Part shown: positions 32,939 to 41,299 of the stretch, piece after piece | How the letters are laid out: the number at the start of each line of letters is the position of its first letter | How positions within the stretch are numbered: position 1 is the first letter of the stretch | DNA from: Chroogloeocystis siderophila 5.2 s.c.1 | GTDB lineage: Bacteria > Cyanobacteriota > Cyanobacteriia > Cyanobacteriales > Chroococcidiopsidaceae | Reading direction: 5' to 3' | DNA length: 64,000 nt | NCBI RefSeq assembly: GCF_001904655.1 | Contig: NZ_MRCC01000003.1 | Span: forward strand, 1-64,000 | The notes under the pieces: generated by a model | Databases searched by the model: none | The model's input: only the letters and a program-made list of their open reading frames with translations | What the model was told of the DNA's origin: nothing | Translations under genes and position numbers: made by a program

Positions 32939-34105
32939 TTACACTATCATCGCCTGCTGACGCAAACTTGTAATCGTTGCGATCGCATATTCTCCCACGC
33001 GCTCAATCTCCTCCTCGGTATTAAACCGTCCAATTCCAAACCGAACCGATGCATAAGCTAATGTTTCAGAGTGTCCCAACGCCATCAAAACGTGAGAAGG
33101 CGCAGTTTTTGCCGAAGAACACGCCGCGCCTGAAGAAACCGCCATGACAGGCTGCAATCCGAGTAACAGCGCTGCACCATCCACACCCTCAACCGAAACA
33201 TTCAAATTCCCTAGTAATCTTTGCGTAGGATGCCCATTCAGGTGAATTCCAGGAACCTGACTCAACTTTTGCCACAACTTATCCCTTAACATTGTCAAGC
33301 GCTGTGTTTCCGTTGCTTGTTCGGCTAAGGCAATTTCTACCGCCTTCGCGAATCCCACAATCTGCGGTGGATACAGCGTTCCTGATCGCATTCCGCGTTC
33401 GTGTCCCCCACCGTGTAATTGTGGCGCAAGTTGCACTCTAGGATTGCGCCGCCGTACGTATAATGCGCCAATACCTTTAGGACCATAAACCTTGTGTGCA
33501 GTCATTGATAATAAATCAATTTTCATCGCCTGCACATCTAGCGGAATTTTACCAATTGCTTGCGCAGCATCAGTGTGAAATAGAACATTGCGATCGCGGC
33601 ACATTTGCCCAATTTCTGCCAAAGGCTGCAACACGCCAATTTCATTATTTGCTGCCATTACGGAAACTAACACCGTATCAGGGCGAAATGCTGTTTCTAA
33701 TTCAGATAATTCGATTAATCCGTCTTTTTGAACTGGTAACAATGTAATTTCAAAACCAAGCGATCGCAAATACTCACACGGATCGAGCACTGCATTATGC
33801 TCAGTTTGTACAGTAATAATATGCCGTCCTTTTTGAAAGTAAGCTTCAGCAACTCCTTTAATTGCTAAATTATTCGCCTCTGTCGCCCCGCTAGTAAAGA
33901 TTATTTCTTCAGGTGTCGCAGCAATTGCCTCTGCTAGTATATTCCGTGCTTGTTTAACCGCCGCCTCTGCTTCCCAACCATAAAGATGACTTGTGCTCGA
34001 TGGATTGCCAAAGCGTTCTGTAAAGTATGGTAACATTGCGACTAACACACGCTCATCTACAGGTGTAGTTGCATGGTTATCTAAATAAATTGGGCGATGA
34101 ACCAT
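32939..34105 (-). CDS. Cysteine desulfurase (IscS/NifS type)
   Basis: 388 residues, PLP-dependent class V: NHATTPVDERV, TEANNLAIKG, TEHNAV (His103 stacking on PLP), SMTAHKVYGPKGIG (Lys205 Schiff base) and the sulfur-acceptor loop SSGAACSSAK with Cys329. It removes sulfur from cysteine for Fe-S clusters and thiolation. All catalytic residues are present. It is one of several paralogues expected in a cyanobacterium, so iscS versus nifS cannot be decided; no nif or suf gene is adjacent. Confidence 0.93.
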   Translation of the reverse strand: MVHRPIYLDNHATTPVDERVLVAMLPYFTERFGNPSSTSHLYGWEAEAAVKQARNILAEAIAATPEEIIFTSGATEANNLAIKGVAEAYFQKGRHIITVQTEHNAVLDPCEYLRSLGFEITLLPVQKDGLIELSELETAFRPDTVLVSVMAANNEIGVLQPLAEIGQMCRDRNVLFHTDAAQAIGKIPLDVQAMKIDLLSMTAHKVYGPKGIGALYVRRRNPRVQLAPQLHGGGHERGMRSGTLYPPQIVGFAKAVEIALAEQATETQRLTMLRDKLWQKLSQVPGIHLNGHPTQRLLGNLNVSVEGVDGAALLLGLQPVMAVSSGAACSSAKTAPSHVLMALGHSETLAYASVRFGIGRFNTEEEIERVGEYAIATITSLRQQAMIV

Positions 34106-34110
34106 ATTTC

Positions 34111-34747
34111 CTAACTTAATGCTTGTCTTATATTTTTTAATATACCGAGAACTTTATATAACTCATTTTCACACTTAAGCAGCGTCAACTGCTCAGATAG
34201 TGCATACTGAGGAATGTCTTGTTTAAGAAGCTTGAGAAATATAAATTCACTACCGTTTGTAACCAATCCGAATACCAGCTTTTCTGGATATGGGCTGCTT
34301 AGCATATAAGCTGAAGCTTGTGGTATTGCTGTAAATAAAGAAAACACAGTATTCTTTGATTCAATAACGAGTAGCCAAAATTGTTGCTTTAAGACTAAGA
34401 CATCAATTTTAACTTTTGATATTTCTCCTTCATCTTCTTGGGGAATTTCTATAGATTCTTCAGATTCTTCTGTTTCTATATAAAGGAGAACGATAAAAAC
34501 CTGCTAAGTCAAGGAGTGGTAATAATATTACCATTTTTACTAATTCTTCAGAAATCGGACGTTGCTTAGCAAGATTTAAGTAATTTGATTTAACTCTATC
34601 TAGATAGCATTTTTCTTGTTCAGTAGGTTCTACATAATGTTCTGATAAATATTCTGCAAAGAATTGTTCTTCATTAACGAGTTGGAAACAAAACTTTTCT
34701 TCTAAGTAAGCAATACCAATATTACGAGATTGAATAACTTGAATCAT
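34111..34747 (-). pseudogene. Frameshifted HSDR_N-type (restriction-like) protein
   Basis: The first 95 codons from 34747 (DRVKSNYLNLAKQRPISEELVKMVILLPLLDLAGFYRSP) and the second frame ending at 34111 (EDEGEISKVKIDVLVLKQQFWLLVIESK, IPQASAYMLSSPYPEKLVFGLVTNGSEF) together make one protein of the type I restriction R-subunit N-terminal family, common as stand-alone proteins in cyanobacteria. The frames join near 34480 at CTTTATATAGAAAC, where one extra base shifts the reading. The PD-(D/E)xK core (DVLVL...VIESK) is in the second part. A sequencing error in the AT run is the alternative to true decay. Confidence 0.8.
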
Positions 34748-34859
34748 TTTCTTGACAAGAAAAAAATATTTTAATTTGTGTTATCTTTTAAAGAGTATGT
34801 TATGTACAGTTAAACTTTCATTAAGTATTGATATTTAAATTATAGAAGACATAGTTGAA

Positions 34860-35726
34860 ATGAGCAAAAATATGCAGCGTGAATTTGCTAGCCGTGATGA
34901 GTTAGTTGCCTACTTACGCGAACAATTTCCAGAAGCAGCACGTGACAATCATATTTCTCAAATTGTGGGAGGACGAAAAGCCGCAGAAGCCGCATTAGAA
35001 AAAGTCGATGCAGCACAGTATGCTAAATCGCGAAATTTTTTAACAGGTGCAGTAACAAGACTTTCACCATACATTCGATATGGAGTTCTCAGTTTAGCTG
35101 AAATTCGAGACTATGTTTTGCAAAAAGTGAAACATCAAGATGAAGCAACAAAACTCATTAATGAACTAGGTTGGCGTGATTATTGGCAGCGATTGTATGT
35201 CAAGCTAGGTAATGGTATTTGGGAAGATCAAGAACCTTATAAAACTGGCTACAAAGTAGAAGAATATCAACAAAAATTACCCGAAGATATTGCGCATGGA
35301 ACGAGTAAACACGTGTGTATCGATAGCTTTAGCCGCGATTTAAGGGAAATTGGCTATTTGCATAATCATATGCGGATGTGGCTAGCAGCATATATTGTGC
35401 ATTGGCGGCGTGTGCGTTGGCAAACTGGCGCAAAGTGGTTTTTAGAACATCTTTTAGACGGCGATCCAGCAAGTAATAATATGTCATGGCAGTGGGTTGC
35501 AAGTACTTTTAGCCACAAGCCGTATTATTTCAATCGCGAGAATTTAGAACGTTACACCGAAGGAGTGTATTGTCGTCAATGTCCTTTATATGGTAGTTGT
35601 GACTTTGAAGGCAGTTACAAAGAGTTAGAACAAAGACTATTTCCTAAAGGAGAGTTTAGCAACAATCGTGGTAGTCAGAGTTGGCAACGGGGTAAGAAGG
35701 GGCGAGGGGAGGGAAAAAGTGATTAA
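34860..35726 (+). CDS. Solo FAD-binding domain of the photolyase/cryptochrome family
   Basis: 288 residues covering only the helical FAD domain: FLTGAVTRLSPYIRYGVLS, ELGWRDYWQRLYV, HNHMRMWLAAYIVHWRRV, LDGDPASNNMSWQWVASTFSHKPYYFN. The C-terminus has a Cys cluster (CRQCPLYGSC) that might bind a metal. The N-terminal alpha/beta antenna domain of classical photolyases is absent. A separate gene at 36994 encodes a protein that looks like just that domain. Light-driven DNA repair or a photoreceptor role is possible; the Trp electron path needs a structural model. Confidence 0.87.
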   Translation: MSKNMQREFASRDELVAYLREQFPEAARDNHISQIVGGRKAAEAALEKVDAAQYAKSRNFLTGAVTRLSPYIRYGVLSLAEIRDYVLQKVKHQDEATKLINELGWRDYWQRLYVKLGNGIWEDQEPYKTGYKVEEYQQKLPEDIAHGTSKHVCIDSFSRDLREIGYLHNHMRMWLAAYIVHWRRVRWQTGAKWFLEHLLDGDPASNNMSWQWVASTFSHKPYYFNRENLERYTEGVYCRQCPLYGSCDFEGSYKELEQRLFPKGEFSNNRGSQSWQRGKKGRGEGKSD

Positions 35727-35810
35727 TGGGTTAGTAGCTAGTGGCTAGTGCGTGAGTTTTGAATTAAAAGAATTGTCTCAACACTCGTAACTCATCTGCG
35801 CCCTTGGTTC

Positions 35811-36167
35811 CTACCTTTGAGAGCCTCGGTATCTAATATCGCGTTTTAACACGTAATTCTTGGCAAATTGGGGGATATCACCGCGATGTCCCATGACGAT
35901 GACTGTATCGCCTACTTCGAGTAGCATCTCGTGTTTGGGGTGGATCACCATTGTACCGTCAGTTTTTCGTAAGGCAACGACAATAAAGGCTCCTTTCCCT
36001 CTAATTTCGATATCACTAACGGTTTGATTTGCTAAGGGAGAATCCGCAGGAATGGTTAACTCGTCAACTTGTACGTCAATTCCTGCAAGCAGTTCATTTA
36101 AAGTATTACGTCCATCATCTTGCTGTAAAAAGTCCATTGATGCAGGATGTGTAATCATATGTGCCAT
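35811..36167 (-). CDS. TrkA-C (RCK_C) part of split K+ channel
   Basis: 118 residues from ATG 36167, holding a TrkA-C domain (ELTIPADSPLANQTVSDIEIRGKGAFIVVALRK, EVGDTVIVMGHRGDI). The ATG directly follows the TGA that ends the channel/RCK-N gene (GAG TGA ATG), in the same frame. In homologous one-piece channels this junction reads through with an Arg codon (inferred), so a single CGA or AGA to TGA change would explain the split. Translational restart at the adjacent ATG could still supply this domain as a separate subunit. Confidence 0.8.
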   Translation of the reverse strand: MAHMITHPASMDFLQQDDGRNTLNELLAGIDVQVDELTIPADSPLANQTVSDIEIRGKGAFIVVALRKTDGTMVIHPKHEMLLEVGDTVIVMGHRGDIPQFAKNYVLKRDIRYRGSQR

Positions 36168-36866
36168 TCACTCAGCACCGATCGCTGCTGGAAAAACAAC
36201 TTGATCTGCTCCAGCTAAGCGGAGTTTTTTCTCGGTTGAAGGTAGTTCACCACGCGCAATAATTTGTAAATTGGGGTTAAGTTCGCGGGCAGTTAGGGTG
36301 ATGAAGACATTAATCGCATCGTCAGGAAGCACAGTCGCTAGAACTTTCGCTCGTTGAATTCCGACACCGTCTAATACGGTTTCATCTGCTGCGTTGCCTT
36401 GTTTGACAAAATAACCTTTTGCTTCAGCCTTAGTAATGCGATCGCCACTGCCATCAATCACAATAAACGGTTGATTAACTCGTGCTAAGCGTCGTGCTAA
36501 AATTTCTCCAATGCGCCCAAAACCACAAATAATGACATGCTGCTGTAGCTTGTCCATTTTGCGTTCCCTGCGTCTAGAATGTAGCGCTTTATTGATTTCA
36601 CCTTCTGTCACCATCTGCACGATACCGCTGACGATAAAAACCACCGACGTGTAGCCTGCAACAATGACTAAAATTGTAAATACTCGCAGTGCAGGTGAGG
36701 TAATCGGTCGTACTTCGCCATAACCTACACCAAAAATGGTGATGGCTGACAGATAAACGGCATTTAGTAAACTCCAGCCCGCAAGAACATACCCCATCAC
36801 CGCAATTATGATGGTAGAGACAAACGCGATTGCTCCCAGAATAATATTCCTAAACGAGCTTTTCAT
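36168..36866 (-). CDS. K+ channel pore with TrkA-N (RCK) domain, truncated by TGA
   Basis: 232 residues: TM1 (about 8-28), pore loop with selectivity filter GVGYG (46-50), TM2 (about 62-84), then an NAD-binding TrkA-N domain beginning HVIICGFGRIGEILARR (110-126). It belongs to the two-TM ligand-gated K+ channels of the MthK/Kch group, in the cytoplasmic membrane. The RCK-C half is cut off by TGA and lies in the immediately following frame (35811-36167). Without RCK-C the gating ring may not assemble normally. Confidence 0.87.
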   Translation of the reverse strand: MKSSFRNIILGAIAFVSTIIIAVMGYVLAGWSLLNAVYLSAITIFGVGYGEVRPITSPALRVFTILVIVAGYTSVVFIVSGIVQMVTEGEINKALHSRRRERKMDKLQQHVIICGFGRIGEILARRLARVNQPFIVIDGSGDRITKAEAKGYFVKQGNAADETVLDGVGIQRAKVLATVLPDDAINVFITLTARELNPNLQIIARGELPSTEKKLRLAGADQVVFPAAIGAE

Positions 36867-36993
36867 TCAAATTGAAGTAAATGTAGCGTAATTCTCGTCT
36901 ACCAGAGCAAAAAATGTGATTTCAAGCATCATCTAATCAATAGCAGCTAATGGCATAATTTTTTAGCTACTGCAAATACTCTTCTAGAATTTA

Positions 36994-37410
36994 ATGAATC
37001 AACCGATTATTTGGGTACATGGCGATTGTCTCAGCCCATACAATCCAGCGCTAAAAGCTTACCCAGATGTTCCAGCGATTTGGGTTTGGGACGATGTACT
37101 GATTGCAGAATGGCAATTAAGTCTCAAACGCCTGACTTTTATTTACGAATGCTTACTCGAATTACCTGTAACAATCCGGCGTGGCGATGTCGCCACCGAA
37201 GTGGTTGCTTTTGCTCAAGAACACAATGCTAACCTCGTTGTCACTGCCGAAAGCCCTAGCCCGCGCTTCGATGCGATTTGTGATGAAATCGAAAACTCGA
37301 TGTCATTAGAAGTGCTAGCTATCGAACCATTTTTAGATTATGACGGCTATATTGACCTCAAGCGTTTCTCTCGTTACTGGAAAGTAGCACAGAAGTATGT
37401 ATTTCGGTAA
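36994..37410 (+). CDS. Solo photolyase-type alpha/beta (N-terminal) domain protein
   Basis: 138 residues that follow the N-terminal Rossmann-like domain of DNA photolyases: IIWVHGDCLSPYNPALKAYP where photolyases have the RRDLRLxDNPAL start, PAIWVWDD, a helix SLKRLTFIYECLLEL, then LPVTIRRGDVATEVVAFAQEHNANLVVTAESPSPR, equivalent to the RGD...LA...A..V strand-helix-strand. There is no FAD domain. It lies 1.3 kb downstream of a solo FAD-domain gene on the same strand, with the K+ channel gene on the other strand between. The domain assignment is by pattern and moderately sure. Confidence 0.65.
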   Translation: MNQPIIWVHGDCLSPYNPALKAYPDVPAIWVWDDVLIAEWQLSLKRLTFIYECLLELPVTIRRGDVATEVVAFAQEHNANLVVTAESPSPRFDAICDEIENSMSLEVLAIEPFLDYDGYIDLKRFSRYWKVAQKYVFR

Positions 37411-37412
37411 AA

Positions 37413-37581
37413 AATGGTAATAGGTAATAGCAAAGATGATGTTGGTTACTTAAGGTTTCTATCACTTAAATTAGATGGATTTTACTGTGAATAGATAAAC
37501 TACTTGTAGAGGAAACTTCAGTACTTGTGTGAGATAAATAGTATCAATCTATTACCCACTACCTATTAGCTATTACCACTA
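37413..37581. repeat. Inverted GGTAATAGGTAATAG-type repeats
   Basis: GGTAATAGGTAATAGC near 37417 is mirrored by CTATTACCCACTACCTATTAGCTATTACC at about 37549-37578. They flank a 110-bp spacer in an otherwise empty gap. The same word family occurs near 20525, 21260, 21378, 26165, 31195 and 57230. These are cyanobacterial intergenic repeats; no function is assigned. Confidence 0.6.
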
Positions 37582-37613
37582 AAATTTCTCATATTTATAG
37601 CTTCCTACCTAAT

Positions 37614-39389
37614 ATGAATGTTCCTCTTAAACAGTATACTAAGCTACTAAGTAGCTACTTGAAACCACAGCAAGGTCGTGTTGTTTTGTTTGCTGTTGCG
37701 TTACTTACAAGCATTGGTTTACAAGTTCTTAGCCCGCAAATTTTAGGCTATTTTATTGATACTTCAATTGCTGGCGCATCAGGGCAAGTTTTATTTGTTG
37801 CAGCATTACTTTTTATTAGTGCTGCTTTCCTAACACAGTTATTGTCTGTTGTCGCAACCTATTTAGGTGAAAACGTTGCGTGGACTGCGACTAATGCACT
37901 CAGAGCAGATATTGTAGAACACTGTATCCAATTAGATTTATCTTTCTATAAATCACGTACATCTGGCGAGTTATTAGAAAGAGTAGATGGTGATGTTAAT
38001 GTTCTATCGCGTTTCTTTTCGCAGTTGGCAATTCATACATTGGGTAATGCCATCTTGCTACTAGGTATTCTAGTAGCGCTATTTTTCGAGAATTGGTTAG
38101 CAGGAGTCAGTTTAACGCTATTTTCGCTCTTTGCTTTGACGATATTATTGAGTTTACATTCTTTTGCAGTAGCACCCTGGACAACTTATCTCCAAATCAG
38201 CGCAGAATTTTTTGGCTTTATCGGAGAACACTTAATTGGGAGAGAAGATATTCGCGCCAATGGTGCGGTTAGCTATGTGATGCGGCGTTTTCATCGAATT
38301 TTGCAACGCTGGCTACCAGTTTATCAAAAAGCTCGTTTTACAAGTACTATTCTTTGGTCAACGTCGGTTGGTTTATTTACAATTGGCAATGCGATCGCCC
38401 TTGGGGTGAGTGCCTATCTCTGGAATCAAAACGTAATCACCATCGGTAGTGCTTACCTAATTTTTCACTACACTAACTTATTGAACCAACCCATCGAGCG
38501 CATCCGCGAAGAACTCGAAGAATTGCAACAAGTCGAAGCGAGTATTCAGCGCATCCGCGAAATCTTACAAGTACAGTCGCGTTTAAGTACAGGAGGCGAT
38601 CGCCCTCTTTCTCAAGGTGCGTTGTCGGTAGCGTGCGAACAAGTTTGGTTTGCTTACGAATTAGCACAAACACCTGCAAATTACCTAACGCCTCAAGAAT
38701 GGACTCTTCAAGACATTTCGTTTTACCTTCCTGCGGGTCAAGTTTTAGGTTTATTAGGGCGTACAGGTAGTGGTAAAACGACATTAGCGCGACTGTTGCT
38801 ACGGTTTTATGACGCGCAATTGGGTTGCATTCGTTTGGGAGATGTAGCGATCGCCGAAACACCATTAACAACACTCCGACAACGTGTTGGTTTAGTTACG
38901 CAAGATGTGCAACTATTTCAAGCAAGTGTGCGCGATAATCTGACCTTTTTTGATTCTACAATTCCCGACGCCCAAATTTGGCAGACACTAGAACTGTTAG
39001 GACTTGCACCCTGGCTGCGATCGCTTCCTGAACACCTCGACACTCAGCTTGATTCTAACGCTGGTGGACTTTCTGCTGGACAAGCACAACTTTTAACTTT
39101 TGCGCGTGTTTTTCTCAAAAATCCTGGTTTAGTTATTCTTGATGAAGCATCTTCTCGTCTCGATCCGCTCACCGAACATTTAATTGAACAAGCGGTAGAC
39201 AAATTACTCAACCGCTGTACAGGAATTATTATTGCCCATCGTTTACAGACTGTACAACGCGCCGATCAAATCTTAATTTTGGATCAAGGACGCATACTAG
39301 AGTACGGCGATCGCCACAGCTTGCTCAATAACCCTCATTCTCGTTTCTCTCAATTATTAAAAGCAGGAACAACAGATTTTTTGGTGTAG
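37614..39389 (+). CDS. ABC exporter half-transporter (consensus catalytic Glu, degenerate signature)
   Basis: 591 residues: six-TM exporter domain (about 1-310) and ATPase domain. Walker A GRTGSGKTT and Walker B VILDEASSRLD (catalytic Glu present) are canonical, but the signature is GLSAGQ instead of LSGGQ. The half-transporter at 46061 has the opposite defect (good signature, Walker B DD). Such complementary degeneracy is typical of heterodimeric exporters of the TM287/288 type. The two genes flank a siderophore-uptake cassette, so siderophore export or related lipid/peptide export is a reasonable guess. H-loop IIAHRLQTV is intact. Confidence 0.88.
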   Translation: MNVPLKQYTKLLSSYLKPQQGRVVLFAVALLTSIGLQVLSPQILGYFIDTSIAGASGQVLFVAALLFISAAFLTQLLSVVATYLGENVAWTATNALRADIVEHCIQLDLSFYKSRTSGELLERVDGDVNVLSRFFSQLAIHTLGNAILLLGILVALFFENWLAGVSLTLFSLFALTILLSLHSFAVAPWTTYLQISAEFFGFIGEHLIGREDIRANGAVSYVMRRFHRILQRWLPVYQKARFTSTILWSTSVGLFTIGNAIALGVSAYLWNQNVITIGSAYLIFHYTNLLNQPIERIREELEELQQVEASIQRIREILQVQSRLSTGGDRPLSQGALSVACEQVWFAYELAQTPANYLTPQEWTLQDISFYLPAGQVLGLLGRTGSGKTTLARLLLRFYDAQLGCIRLGDVAIAETPLTTLRQRVGLVTQDVQLFQASVRDNLTFFDSTIPDAQIWQTLELLGLAPWLRSLPEHLDTQLDSNAGGLSAGQAQLLTFARVFLKNPGLVILDEASSRLDPLTEHLIEQAVDKLLNRCTGIIIAHRLQTVQRADQILILDQGRILEYGDRHSLLNNPHSRFSQLLKAGTTDFLV

Positions 39390-39565
39390 CCTGCTAAGGA
39401 GGCGGGAGGCAGGAGGAATCCCGTTTGCCTTTCTTCGGTGACTATAGTCGCGACTTAATAAGAGCCATTAGCTGTTAGCACTAATCTCTTTTCTAACGTA
39501 TTATTAGTTAATGCAAATAATTAGCATTTATCTTCACACATCCTGATTTCGTTGGAGATCGCTCG

Positions 39566-40564
39566 ATGCGCTTAACACTTTCAGATGCAGATTGGGGTGA
39601 ATTGTGGCAAGAAGACACCACGATCGCCCAATCAGATTTCTCTGAACAAGTCTGCCAATTTTCTGGAAAAATCGGGAGAGGAAGCGATCGCTATATTCCG
39701 CTACGCAATGGACTGTACTTGATTATTTGCGATTATCAACTGTGGGAAGATGTCACTTTAGATAACCTATCTTCTTATGATTACCCAAACTATCTTTGTA
39801 TCAGCTTTGTTGTTTCTGGAAAGGTGAGAACAATTCATCATGGGCTAACAGACTATGTTTTTGAAGTGCCTGGAAAAAACCACATAGAATTTGTGTCTGA
39901 AGGTAGAGAAACAGAAGATTGGTCAGCGGGCGATCGCATCATTAAAATTCGAGTAGGTATTACAACCGAAGTACTGCGGGAGATGAGTCATGAGTCCGTT
40001 GCTACCTTGCCCAAAGAATTAAGGCTACTCGTTGAAGAACGAGAGTTACCACCTTTTTATCGCTTGGAAACAACTACCCCTGAAATGTATATGGCGCTAC
40101 AACAAATTGTGAATTGTCCTTATCAGGGATGGACTCGTCAGTTTTATTTAGAAAGTAAAGCACTAGAATTACTTATTTTATGGATATCTCAAGCAAATAA
40201 GCTTGACAAAACTCCTGAATTATGCGTCCTTTCTCCAAGTGATATCGATTGCCTTTATCGAGCAAAAGACCTTTTAACCTGTAACTTAAGGCAACCTCCT
40301 TCATTGTTAGAACTAGCGCGACAAGTTGGTTTGAATGACCGCAAGTTAAAGCAGGGTTTTCGTCAAGTGTTTGGTACAACAGTTTTTGGCTATTTGCACG
40401 ATCGCCGAATGCAGCAAGCACAACAGTTACTCATTGCAGGGCAGATGAATGTTAAAGAAACAGCGCGGTTAGTAGGTTACGCCAGTCAGAGTTCGTTTAA
40501 TGCAGCATTTAAGAAAACATTCGGAGTGAATCCCAAAGCGTTACAACGAGGAGTAAAGCAGTAA
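39566..40564 (+). CDS. AraC-family transcriptional regulator (PchR-like)
   Basis: 332 residues. The C-terminal ~100 hold two helix-turn-helix motifs of the AraC/XylS type (SLLELARQVGLNDRKLKQGFRQVFG and NVKETARLVGYASQSSFNAAFKKTFGVNP). The N-terminal ~220 residues are the ligand-sensing part found in PchR-like regulators (LRNGLYLIICDY, FVVSGKVRTIHHG). It lies directly before the DUF29, TonB receptor and binding-protein genes, all on the same strand. It therefore probably activates siderophore uptake in response to the ferri-siderophore. Confidence 0.9.
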   Translation: MRLTLSDADWGELWQEDTTIAQSDFSEQVCQFSGKIGRGSDRYIPLRNGLYLIICDYQLWEDVTLDNLSSYDYPNYLCISFVVSGKVRTIHHGLTDYVFEVPGKNHIEFVSEGRETEDWSAGDRIIKIRVGITTEVLREMSHESVATLPKELRLLVEERELPPFYRLETTTPEMYMALQQIVNCPYQGWTRQFYLESKALELLILWISQANKLDKTPELCVLSPSDIDCLYRAKDLLTCNLRQPPSLLELARQVGLNDRKLKQGFRQVFGTTVFGYLHDRRMQQAQQLLIAGQMNVKETARLVGYASQSSFNAAFKKTFGVNPKALQRGVKQ

Positions 40565-40618
40565 GAACTGCATATACTGAAGCTAGATGAATAACAGCAG
40601 CATCAGGAGTAGCACGAT

Positions 40619-41116
40619 ATGACTACACCTTCAGAAACGCAAGTAGGCGCGACTCAGTATGAGGTAGATTTTGTGTCCTGGGTTGAACAACAGGCGGCGC
40701 TGCTAAAGGAAGGACGCTTGAGTGAACTAGATGTCACGAATCTGATGGAAGAGGTGGAGGAGTTGGGACGATCTGAAAAACGAGCGTTGCGAAGTCAGCT
40801 GATCCGAGTGATTAAGCATTTATTGAAACTAAACTACCAACCCAACGCCTTTTATTACCTCAACAGTTGGCGTAGCTCAATTGCTGAAGGACGTACTCAA
40901 CTCAAACTGATTCTACAGGATTCGCCCAGCCTCAAACCCTATTTGGCAGAAGTATTTGCTGATTGTTATCAAGATGCCGTTACCGAGGCAGTCACTGAAA
41001 CTAGATTGCTCAAAAAGACGTTTCCTCTAAAATACCCCTACTCCCAAGAGCAAGTACTCGATCCGATGTTTTTACCGAGGGCTGATACATTCAATGATAC
41101 TGCTGAGGATCGCTAG
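40619..41116 (+). CDS. DUF29 family protein
   Basis: 165 residues with the DUF29 pattern: DFVSWVEQQAALLKEGRLSELD, NLMEEVEELGRSEKRALRSQL, VIKHLLKLNYQP, SWRSSIAEGR. Highly helical, soluble, acidic. The family is very common in cyanobacteria with no established role. It sits 54 bp after the AraC regulator and before the TonB receptor; a siderophore function is not implied by the family itself. Confidence 0.9.
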   Translation: MTTPSETQVGATQYEVDFVSWVEQQAALLKEGRLSELDVTNLMEEVEELGRSEKRALRSQLIRVIKHLLKLNYQPNAFYYLNSWRSSIAEGRTQLKLILQDSPSLKPYLAEVFADCYQDAVTEAVTETRLLKKTFPLKYPYSQEQVLDPMFLPRADTFNDTAEDR

Positions 41117-41299
41117 TCATGCCTTACCACTCATTGCCTAAGATTTAAAAAGTCCGGCTGGAACAAAAAAAAGTCCCGTTGAAACAATTTGCGATCGCGC
41201 ATTGCCTGCCCGCATCCTGTAATCTTGTTTGCAAAAGATTATCAACTAAGGGATGGAATAGCAAAGAAATATTCTTACTCCCTCAAGGTGTGTGGAGCA

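Noticed and set aside
34111-34747. Active type I restriction system
   Set aside because: Only the HSDR_N-like part exists, it is frameshifted, and no HsdM or HsdS gene is near.
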